Of a stretch of DNA of 64,000 bases, positions 57,478 through 64,000 are shown one piece after another (positions within the stretch are counted from its first letter, which is position 1; every line of letters starts with the position of its first letter). The stretch is from Psychrobacter jeotgali. GTDB lineage: Bacteria; Pseudomonadota; Gammaproteobacteria; Pseudomonadales; Moraxellaceae. The notes beneath the pieces are model-generated. The model had not been told where the DNA came from and ran no database searches. It saw nothing but the letters and a program-made list of their open reading frames with translations. The DNA lies in contig NZ_CAJHAF010000001.1 of the NCBI RefSeq assembly GCF_904846315.1, positions 930,001 through 994,000 of the forward strand, written 5' to 3'. The position numbers and the translations under genes were made by a program.

Positions 57478-60165
57478 ATGAGCGACGATAGCAAGCAGCC
57501 TTTAACGCAAGTTAATCCGCAAACCATGAACGAGCAATATAAAAAACCCTTACCCGGTACAGATCTGCATTATTTCGATGTCGAGCAAGCGGTTAATGAC
57601 ATTGAGCCTGGTGCTTATGCCAAACTGCCTTTTAGCTCAAAGGTACTTTGTGAAAACCTAGTGCGCCGCTGTCCACCAGAAGATTTAACCGATGCGCTCA
57701 AGCAGCACATTTACCGCAAACAAGACCTTGATTTTCCTTGGTATCCTGCGCGTGTGGTCTGCCATGATATTTTAGGTCAAACCGCTTTTGTCGACTTGGC
57801 AGGCTTGCGTGATGCTATCGCAGCGGAAGGCGGCGACCCGTCCAAAGTCAACCCTATCGTACCAACACAATTGATCGTTGATCACTCCTTAGCCGTTGAG
57901 CACGCAGGCTTTGAAGAAGATGCGTTTGAGAAAAACCGCGCTATCGAAGAGCGCCGTAACGAAGACCGTTTTCACTTTATCAATTGGTGCCAGTATGCCT
58001 TTGATAATGTCAACGTGGTACCGCCGGGTAACGGCATCATGCACCAAATTAACCTTGAGAAAATGTCGCCCGTGGTACAAGTGGTCGCTGACCAAGACGG
58101 CGATGCCATCGCCTTCCCTGATACTTTAGTCGGTACCGACAGTCATACGCCGATGGTCGATGCGCTAGGTGTGATCTCAATCGGTGTCGGCGGTCTAGAA
58201 GCTGAAAGCGTGATGCTGGGCAACCCCTCATACATGCGTCTGCCTAATATCGTTGGTGTGGAGCTGACGGGTAAGTTGCAAGAAGGTATTACTGGTACCG
58301 ATCTAGTGCTGGCAATGACCGAGTTCTTACGTGATGAAGGCGTGGTATCGGCTTATCTTGAGTTTTTCGGTGAGGGCGCACGCAATCTAACCGTTGGCGA
58401 CCGCGCTTCTATCTCTAATATGACCCCAGAATATGGCGCCACCGCAGCGATGTTCTCCATCGATGAGCAAACTATCGACTATTTACGTTTAACGGGTCGT
58501 ACCGAGCAGCAGATCAAAACCGTTGAAGCTTATGCCAAGCAAGCGGGTCTGTGGGCAGATAGCATGGTAGATGCTGAATATGATCGTGTACTCCGTTTCG
58601 ATCTATCAAAAGTGGTACGTAACATTGCTGGCCCTTCGCGTCCACATGCTCGTGTTTCTACGACTGACTTAGTAAAAGAAGGTATTGCACACGGCGAAGG
58701 TGATAAATTACCTGAGCCAAAGGATGGTTTAATGCCGGACGGCGCTGTGATTATTGCCGCTATCACCAGCTGTACTAACACCTCAAACCCACGCAATATG
58801 GTGGCTGCTGGTATTGTGGCTCGTAATGCAGTGGAAAAAGGCTTGGTACGCAAACCTTGGGTCAAGTCTTCCCTAGCACCCGGCTCAAAAACCGTTAAGC
58901 TGTATTTAGAGGAAGCAGAATTATTACCTGAGCTACAAAAACTTGGCTTTGATGTGGTCGCTTTTGCTTGTACCACTTGTAACGGTATGAGTGGCGCGCT
59001 CGACCCTGATATCCAGCAAGAAATCATCGATCGTGACCTATTTAGCACGGCTGTGCTCTCTGGTAACCGTAACTTTGATGGGCGTATCCATCCTTATGCT
59101 AAGCAAGCATTTTTAGCCTCTCCACCACTGGTTGTCGCCTACGCTATTGCGGGTAATATCCGTTTTGATATCGAAAAAGACTCACTTGGCAAAGATAAAG
59201 ACGGCAACGATGTGTACTTAAAAGACATCTGGTTCGATGATGCTGAAGTAGATGCCATTGTAAAAGCAGCGGTCAAACCTGAGCAGTTTAACCAAGTTTA
59301 TATCCCGATGTTTGATGAAGCCAAAGCGCAAGCGGGCCGTAACGAAGCTTCTGTCATCGATCCACAGTATGACTGGCGTGAGCTGAGTACTTATATCCGT
59401 CGTCCGCCGTATTGGGAAGGCAAGATGGCAGCGATGAATAAGCTAAAAGGTCTGCGTCCACTCGCGGTACTCGGTGACAATATCACCACCGACCATATGT
59501 CACCCTCTAATGCCATTATGGGCGATTCGGCTGCTGGCGAGTACCTCGATACTATGGGTCTGCCGGCGGAAGACTACAACTCTTACGCTACCCATCGCGG
59601 CGATCATTTAACCGCACAGCGTGCGACTTTCGCCAACCCTAAACTCTTAAACGAGATGGTACGTGACGAAGACGGTAACGTCATCCAAGGATCGCTTGCC
59701 AGAGTCGAGCCTGAAGGTGAAGTCATGCGCATGTGGGAAGCGATTGAAACTTACATGAATCGTGACCAGCCGCTGATTATTATCGCCGGTGACGGCTACG
59801 GTCAAGGCTCAAGCCGCGACTGGGCAGCTAAAGGTGTACGTTTGGCTGGTGTAGAAGTGGTTGTCGCCGAAGACTTTGAGCGTATCCATCGCCAAAACCT
59901 AGTGGGCATGGGCGCACTTCCTGTGCAGTTTAAAGAAGGCACCAATCGCGAGACGTTAAATATCGATGGCACTGAGGTATTTGATCTTGAAGGTGAAGTG
60001 TCGGCTGGTGGTGAGATGACGCTAGTTATTAACCGCACTGACGGCACAGTCGATAAAGCGCCCGTTATTTGCCGCTTAGATACCGCTGATGAGGTTAAGA
60101 TGTATAACTCTGGCGGTATGCTCCAGCGTTTTGCCAAAGAGTTTTTGGCTGGTGAAGTGGCTTAA
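57478..60165 (+). CDS. acnD: 2-methylcitrate dehydratase AcnD (Fe-S)
   Basis: This 895-residue aconitase-family protein dehydrates 2-methylcitrate and works with PrpF. The [4Fe-4S] ligands are Cys432 (SCTNTSNP), Cys498 and Cys501 (CTTCNGMSG). The swivelling C-terminal domain has GDGYGQGSSRDWAAKG. The aconitase fold is complete. AAAGGA precedes the ATG. AcnD-PrpF is the route used in place of PrpD in several proteobacteria. Confidence 0.95.
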   Translation: MSDDSKQPLTQVNPQTMNEQYKKPLPGTDLHYFDVEQAVNDIEPGAYAKLPFSSKVLCENLVRRCPPEDLTDALKQHIYRKQDLDFPWYPARVVCHDILGQTAFVDLAGLRDAIAAEGGDPSKVNPIVPTQLIVDHSLAVEHAGFEEDAFEKNRAIEERRNEDRFHFINWCQYAFDNVNVVPPGNGIMHQINLEKMSPVVQVVADQDGDAIAFPDTLVGTDSHTPMVDALGVISIGVGGLEAESVMLGNPSYMRLPNIVGVELTGKLQEGITGTDLVLAMTEFLRDEGVVSAYLEFFGEGARNLTVGDRASISNMTPEYGATAAMFSIDEQTIDYLRLTGRTEQQIKTVEAYAKQAGLWADSMVDAEYDRVLRFDLSKVVRNIAGPSRPHARVSTTDLVKEGIAHGEGDKLPEPKDGLMPDGAVIIAAITSCTNTSNPRNMVAAGIVARNAVEKGLVRKPWVKSSLAPGSKTVKLYLEEAELLPELQKLGFDVVAFACTTCNGMSGALDPDIQQEIIDRDLFSTAVLSGNRNFDGRIHPYAKQAFLASPPLVVAYAIAGNIRFDIEKDSLGKDKDGNDVYLKDIWFDDAEVDAIVKAAVKPEQFNQVYIPMFDEAKAQAGRNEASVIDPQYDWRELSTYIRRPPYWEGKMAAMNKLKGLRPLAVLGDNITTDHMSPSNAIMGDSAAGEYLDTMGLPAEDYNSYATHRGDHLTAQRATFANPKLLNEMVRDEDGNVIQGSLARVEPEGEVMRMWEAIETYMNRDQPLIIIAGDGYGQGSSRDWAAKGVRLAGVEVVVAEDFERIHRQNLVGMGALPVQFKEGTNRETLNIDGTEVFDLEGEVSAGGEMTLVINRTDGTVDKAPVICRLDTADEVKMYNSGGMLQRFAKEFLAGEVA

Positions 60166-60199
60166 GCGCTTAGTATTTAGCTAACAAGTAATAAAATAG

Positions 60200-60234
60200 C
60201 CGATGTTGTATTGAGATACGGCATCGGTTTTTTT
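60200..60234 (+). terminator. Terminator of acnD
   Basis: CCGATGTTGTAT and ATACGGCATCGG pair over 12 bases (two G-U pairs) around a 4-base loop, followed by seven T. It ends the prpB-acnD unit before the toxin-antitoxin patch. Confidence 0.85.
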
Positions 60235-60287
60235 AAGCTTATATTTCCTAACTATTGGAGTTTTGTACTAGGGCTAGGGAAAATATC

Positions 60288-60544
60288 ATGAAAATTATCA
60301 GCTTTGCAGAAGTGAACAAAGACTTTAAAGGCGTTTTAGATACTGTAAATGAAGATACGGATATGGTATTTATAAAGCGTCAAAACAGCCATGACGCAGT
60401 TATCATGTCGCTTGCTCATTTGCTCATTATAATAGTTTAATGGATACGCTTTATTTGTTACGGTTAGCTGCGAATGCGGCGCATTTGGCTAAGTCTATTT
60501 AGCAATATCGAGCTGGAAAGATTAGCTTTAAAGTATTAACTTAA
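60288..60544 (+). pseudogene. Decayed YefM-type antitoxin gene
   Basis: The ATG at 60288 starts a Phd/YefM-like antitoxin (MKIISFAEVNKDFKGVLD, FIKRQNSHDAVIMSLA) that breaks off with a foreign tail (HLLIIIV, stop at 60440). From 60425 in another frame the reading continues as HYNSLMDTLYLLR and AHLAKSI, the normal YefM C-terminus, to a TAG at 60500 and then QYRAGK to a final TAA at 60544. An 8-bp tandem duplication, TTGCTCAT at 60412-60419 and again at 60420-60427, explains the frameshift: removing one copy restores MSLAHYNSLMD. The TAG may be a second lesion. Its toxin partner (YoeB) is absent here. Confidence 0.8.
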
Positions 60545-60818
60545 CATCACGATAAAAGTTCTCATGCGTGCCTATCATAAGCAATGTAAGGACTAGCTGA
60601 CCATCATCTATCTGATAAGCTAATAACGTTAACTGTTTTGCCATTTTAAATTTGTGGACGCGCACAGACGAAAGATCACCTGCTTTGAGTGTTCCTAGAT
60701 GAGGATCATCGATGATAGCTTGTACAGCACCATCAAGGTCTGATTTTTGATTCTTATGCAAATTTTTAACAGCTTTTTTGAATCCATGAGACTGAATAAC
60801 ACGTAGAGATTGAGTCAT
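60528..60818 (-). CDS. RelE/ParE-family toxin
   Basis: This 96-residue small basic protein (FKKAVKNLHKNQKSDLDGAV, DLSSVRVHKFKMAKQLTLLA) fits the RelE/ParE-type toxin fold, which typically cleaves ribosome-bound mRNA. It lies 17 bp after the antitoxin-like gene on the same strand. Its 3' end overlaps the 3' end of the yefM relic. GGAAA precedes the ATG. Activity cannot be judged from sequence. Confidence 0.8.
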   Translation of the reverse strand: MTQSLRVIQSHGFKKAVKNLHKNQKSDLDGAVQAIIDDPHLGTLKAGDLSSVRVHKFKMAKQLTLLAYQIDDGQLVLTLLMIGTHENFYRDVKLIL

Positions 60819-60835
60819 AGTTTTTCCAGATTAAA

Positions 60836-61057
60836 CTAGCCAAATTCATAAGGTTCAGTCATACCAGCATCAACCTCTGCTTGTGCAATTAATAACTGAC
60901 GAACAAACTCATAGGATAAATCTGGATTATCCTCCATAATTTGACCGATGGTTGCCCAATGTTCAATTTGCTTCGGTGGTGTCCGATGTTGTGCTTTTGC
61001 AATAGCATGAGCTTTGTCAACTAGTGACTTATTAAGTCGTATACTTGCAGTGGACAT
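60836..61057 (-). CDS. ParD-like antitoxin
   Basis: This 73-residue protein is upstream of the toxin and co-directional. It has a ribbon-helix-helix-like start (STASIRLNKSLVDKAHAIAK) and a helical acidic C-terminus (FVRQLLIAQAEVDAGMTEPY) that should bind and neutralise the toxin. This matches the ParD-like antitoxin family. A strong AAGGAGG precedes the ATG. The pair sits between acnD and prpF. Confidence 0.78.
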   Translation of the reverse strand: MSTASIRLNKSLVDKAHAIAKAQHRTPPKQIEHWATIGQIMEDNPDLSYEFVRQLLIAQAEVDAGMTEPYEFG

Positions 61058-61101
61058 AATGCCCTCCTTATTTAATACCCCAATTTAATAGGAGTAAATT
61101 T

Positions 61102-61118
61102 TGTGGTATTTTACCACA
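61102..61118. promoter_or_regulatory. Palindromic operator-like site between the antitoxin and prpF
   Basis: TGTGGTA-TTT-TACCACA is a perfect 7-3-7 inverted repeat located 45 bp upstream of the antitoxin ATG. RHH antitoxins repress their own promoter at such sites, so this is a candidate autoregulatory operator. It also lies about 55 bp upstream of the prpF start. Confidence 0.5.
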
Positions 61119-61171
61119 GACAAGAAATATTAACTATTCACATTACAATAAAATATAAAGGAATGAGAACC

Positions 61172-62401
61172 ATGACCCAATCAAAACCAAAATTCGCCCC
61201 ACAAATCTCCGTACCCGCCACCTACATGCGCGGCGGTACCTCAAAAGGCACCTTTTTTAAATTATCCGACCTACCCGAGCGTTGCCAAGTACCCGGCAAG
61301 GCACGTGATAACTTTCTACTGCGCGTCATCGGTAGTCCTGACCCTTATGGTAAGCAAATTGACGGCTTGGGTAACGGCAGCTCTAGTACCTCTAAGACGG
61401 TGATTTTGTCTGAGGCGAAACAAGCCAATCACGATGTCAATTATCTGTTTGGACAAGTCAATATTGCCAAGCCGATGATAGATTGGGCGGGCAACTGTGG
61501 CAATTTAACCGCAGCGGTTGGCGCTTGTGCTATTAATATGGGTATCGTTGACGCCAAAAAAGTAGCGGCCAGTAGCGAGAGCGGTATCTGTGAAGTGCGC
61601 ATCTGGCAAGAGAATATCGGTAAAACTATTATTGCCCATGTGCCTGTATACCAAGATGAGAATGGCAACGTACAAGTGCAAGAAACCGGCGATTTTGAGT
61701 TAGACGGCGTCACCTTTCCTGCCGCTGAGGTCAAGATTGAGTTTATTGATCCCGTTGACTCCTCCAGTGATATGTTCCCCACGAATAATCTAGTTGATGA
61801 TTTTAATGTCTCCGGTTGTGGTTTGGATAAAGATAGCGTCAAGGCAACTTTTATCAGTGCCGGCATTCCGACTATTTTTATGAAAGCTGAAGATTTGGGC
61901 TTTACTGGTACGGAACTGCAAGGTGATATCAATAGTAATAGCGAAACCTTAGCGAAACTTGAGAAAATCCGTGCCAAAGGCGGTGTGGCGATGGGCGTAT
62001 TCAAAGACATCATTGAAGCACAAAGTAGCCAACATATTCCAAAAATTGCTTGGGTTGCTCCGGCGCAAAGCTATACGGCATCGAGTGGTAAAGCCGTCGA
62101 TGAAAGTGACATTGATTTAGTCGTCCGCGCCATGAGTATGGGTCAACTTCATCATGCGATGATGGGTACCGCAGCGGTGGCCATTGCGGCAGCAGCAACC
62201 ACACAGGGCACACTAGTTAACGAAGCGGCGGGCGGTGGCAGCCTTGGTGAAGTTAGATTCGGACATCCTTCAGGCACCTTGTTAGTTGGTGGCAAAACTG
62301 AACAAATCGACGGTCGCTGGCAAGCCAAAAAAGTCTCCATGAGTCGCTCGGCCCGTCGTATTATGGTTGGTGAAGTGTTTGTACCTGCCGACGCTTTTTA
62401 G
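61172..62401 (+). CDS. prpF: PrpF, AcnD-associated isomerase
   Basis: This 409-residue protein of the PrpF (diaminopimelate-epimerase-like fold) family, required with AcnD, isomerises the AcnD product (methylaconitate) in the methylcitrate cycle. Conserved features are YMRGGTSKG at the N-terminus, WAGNCGNLTAAVGACA in the middle and the C-terminal GEVFVPADAF. The frame opens at 61103. The ATG at 61172 has AAGGA eight bases upstream and starts the family pattern, so the upstream codons are not used. The toxin-antitoxin patch separates it from acnD. Confidence 0.93.
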   Translation: MTQSKPKFAPQISVPATYMRGGTSKGTFFKLSDLPERCQVPGKARDNFLLRVIGSPDPYGKQIDGLGNGSSSTSKTVILSEAKQANHDVNYLFGQVNIAKPMIDWAGNCGNLTAAVGACAINMGIVDAKKVAASSESGICEVRIWQENIGKTIIAHVPVYQDENGNVQVQETGDFELDGVTFPAAEVKIEFIDPVDSSSDMFPTNNLVDDFNVSGCGLDKDSVKATFISAGIPTIFMKAEDLGFTGTELQGDINSNSETLAKLEKIRAKGGVAMGVFKDIIEAQSSQHIPKIAWVAPAQSYTASSGKAVDESDIDLVVRAMSMGQLHHAMMGTAAVAIAAAATTQGTLVNEAAGGGSLGEVRFGHPSGTLLVGGKTEQIDGRWQAKKVSMSRSARRIMVGEVFVPADAF

Positions 62402-62433
62402 TTATAATTTAGCCTTTTCATGACACGCTAATC

Positions 62434-62470
62434 TCAATTAAACTTGCTTCAATGAGCCAAGTTTAATTGA
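62434..62470. repeat. Inverted repeat between prpF and the ABC exporter gene
   Basis: TCAATTAAACTTG (62434-62446) and CAAGTTTAATTGA (62458-62470) form a perfect 13-bp stem with an 11-base loop, and CTAA/TTAG outside extend it imperfectly. No T run follows on either strand, so a terminator is not supported. A regulatory or structural role is possible. Confidence 0.45.
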
Positions 62471-62508
62471 TTAGGTTAAAAAACAACTTAATATAAGCAC
62501 TTTTAACT

Positions 62509-64000
62509 ATGGCAAACTCTCCCAGACGTGTGCCTCTAGATATAAAGCCGCCCACCAAAAAAACGGAACGGGGGGCTTTGCTGTGGTCCATTTTAAAAAG
62601 ACTGGGCGAGTTTGCCAGACCCTATCGCGGCCTTTTCATTTTAACCTTGATCCTTACAGTGCTGGGTTCGTTTACTGCGCAGGTTAACGCCTTTGTACTG
62701 CAGTACACCATTGATACCTTAACTAATATTGTTGACTTGCCCGATCCCTGGGAAGAGGGTCTAAGGCTACTCACGCTCATTAGTACTATTTTGCTGGTAA
62801 AAGAGGTGCTAAACGTTGGTATTACCTTTGGTCAGCGCTATTTTGGTGAACGTATCCGTATTAATTTATCGCGCGACTTATCACAAAAAGTGGTTGATCG
62901 TATCCTGTCTTATAAAATGGCCTTTTATACCAGTGACGAAAACGCTAGCGGTAAGCTGCAAACCCGTATTGATTTGGGTGTAAGCAGTCTGACTCAGCTG
63001 GTGCAAAACTTTTTTATCGACATGCTGCCGCTATTTGCTAGTGCGATTGTGTCGTTAATCATTATGTTTAATGCCAACTTTTGGGTAGGTATGGTTGGTC
63101 TAATTATCGTTCCTATTTACTTTTTTGTCAGTCAAAAACAAGCCAACCGTTTGCAAGGGTTTCGCAAACAGATGCGCCAATATCGTGAGACTAAAAGTGG
63201 ATTGGTGATCTCAATAATCGAATCTATTACGGTTATTAAGTCATTTGTGCGGGAGCCCATTGAGTCCGATAAGCACTGGGAAATTCAAAAGGATATGACT
63301 GCCAACCAGCTGCGTATTCGCAGTATCGCATTTTTGTATAACGCTGGTAAAAGCTTTATTGAGCAAATCGGTGTGGTGGTTATTATTGTCCTAACTGCTT
63401 ATTTCGTGCTCAATGGACAGATGACCATTGGGGCGATTATGTTCCATATCTTGCTGTTCCAAAACGTCGCCGCTCCTATTCGTGAACTACACCGTATTTA
63501 TGACCAAATCAATAATGCCCTTACTTATGCCGAAGGGTTCTTTGATATCTTAGATGATGACCAAGCGATTGAAAGCGAGGGCAAAGTCAAATGTACCGAC
63601 CTAAAAGGTCATATCGAACTAACAGATGTCAACTTCTCCTACCCTAATGGCAAACAGGCGCTCAAGGATGTCAGTTTTAATATTTATCCTAATCGCATCA
63701 CTGCTTTGGTGGGTTTAAGCGGCGCAGGAAAAAGTACTATTATTAATCTACTGGTCAAGTTTTATGACCCCAGCAGTGGTACTATTTGCCTAGATGGGCG
63801 CGATTTAGAAGACTACAGCACCCATGATTTGCGTGAGCAAATTGGCTTGGTGCTACAAAAAAACCATATTTTCTCAGGGACTATCGCTGACAATATTCGT
63901 TATGGTGATATGCATGCCACTGATGACGATATTGTTGATGCCGCCAAACAAGCTTCTATCCATGAGCAAATACTAGGTATGCCTGAAGGCTATGAAAGTG
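62509..64000 (+). CDS. ABC exporter, fused membrane-ATPase protein (partial, C-terminus beyond the window end)
   Basis: About 497 codons are in the window. There is an ABC-transporter type-1 membrane region of six helices (LFILTLILTVLGSFTAQ, SAIVSLIIMFNANFWVG, FIEQIGVVVIIVLTAYFVL) and then the ATPase with Walker A GLSGAGKST near residue 403. The signature and Walker B motifs should lie past base 64000. The start ATG at 62509 has no clear Shine-Dalgarno. It resembles lipid- or peptide-exporting half transporters (MsbA or bacterial multidrug exporters), but the substrate is unknown. Confidence 0.9.
   Translation, partial: MANSPRRVPLDIKPPTKKTERGALLWSILKRLGEFARPYRGLFILTLILTVLGSFTAQVNAFVLQYTIDTLTNIVDLPDPWEEGLRLLTLISTILLVKEVLNVGITFGQRYFGERIRINLSRDLSQKVVDRILSYKMAFYTSDENASGKLQTRIDLGVSSLTQLVQNFFIDMLPLFASAIVSLIIMFNANFWVGMVGLIIVPIYFFVSQKQANRLQGFRKQMRQYRETKSGLVISIIESITVIKSFVREPIESDKHWEIQKDMTANQLRIRSIAFLYNAGKSFIEQIGVVVIIVLTAYFVLNGQMTIGAIMFHILLFQNVAAPIRELHRIYDQINNALTYAEGFFDILDDDQAIESEGKVKCTDLKGHIELTDVNFSYPNGKQALKDVSFNIYPNRITALVGLSGAGKSTIINLLVKFYDPSSGTICLDGRDLEDYSTHDLREQIGLVLQKNHIFSGTIADNIRYGDMHATDDDIVDAAKQASIHEQILGMPEGYES

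Noticed and set aside
62434..62470. Terminator for prpF
   Set aside because: The stem is strong, but neither strand has a T tract after it, so I list it only as an inverted repeat.

Overview
The window reads as a chromosomal segment of a Gram-negative gammaproteobacterium, most likely a Moraxellaceae member of the Psychrobacter type. This rests on overall gene content, moderately AT-rich DNA, the E. coli-like but diverged proteins (YghU, MtfA, PrpB/PrpC/AcnD/PrpF), many lipobox signal peptides and conserved Shine-Dalgarno sequences. The genus is my inference from remembered similarity, not from a search. No rRNA, tRNA, phage, transposase or CRISPR array is visible.

Layout. 1-5 kb: sbcD-sbcC nuclease genes (sbcC runs off the left edge). 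5-18 kb: assimilatory sulfate block, with siroheme synthase (cysG), an SDR oxidoreductase, cysH, a DUF934 gene, sulfite reductase cysI, ATP sulfurylase sat, and a sulfate ABC importer (sbp-cysT-cysW-cysA). No cysC, cysD, cysN or cysJ is present here. 18-20 kb: an ArsR-type regulator, then an iron-storage unit (bfd and two bacterioferritin genes) behind a good Fur-box match. 20-33 kb: single genes, namely an MFS exporter, yghU, a DUF1176 protein, a DEAD-box RNA helicase with a long leader, a DUF819 membrane protein, glutathione-dependent formaldehyde dehydrogenase with a divergent LysR gene, and a UvrA paralogue. 33-37 kb: a compact minus-strand operon encoding a circularly permuted ATP-grasp/alpha-E fusion, a transglutaminase-like protease and the proteasome-like Anbu peptidase. 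37-40 kb: mtfA, a lipoprotein and a RhuM-Fic/Doc protein. 40-51 kb: a tightly overlapping membrane cluster (DUF805, RDD, SpoIIM-like, membrane protein, DUF4129, DUF4350, MoxR ATPase, DUF58). 51-62 kb: a LysR gene, an Nramp-fold transporter without the metal-binding motifs, and the 2-methylcitrate (propionate) genes prpB-prpC-acnD-prpF, with a small lipoprotein gene and a toxin-antitoxin patch lodged among them. 62.5 kb to the end: a truncated ABC exporter.

How it fits together. Sulfate is imported by Sbp/CysTWA, activated by Sat, reduced by CysH and CysI, and CysG makes the siroheme for CysI. The two bacterioferritins have complementary active sites (one ferroxidase-competent, one with the haem ligand), so they look like obligate partners, with Bfd to release the iron. 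The methylcitrate genes would turn propionyl-CoA into pyruvate and succinate.

Most notable for a second look: the Anbu/ATP-grasp/transglutaminase operon, which is a known but functionally unresolved gene association; the five-copy palindromic repeat whose arms co-vary; the split bacterioferritin pair; a CysH with a single cysteine beside Sat and no APS kinase; the Nramp-like protein lacking DPGN in a propionate locus; and a yefM antitoxin relic broken by an 8-bp tandem duplication.
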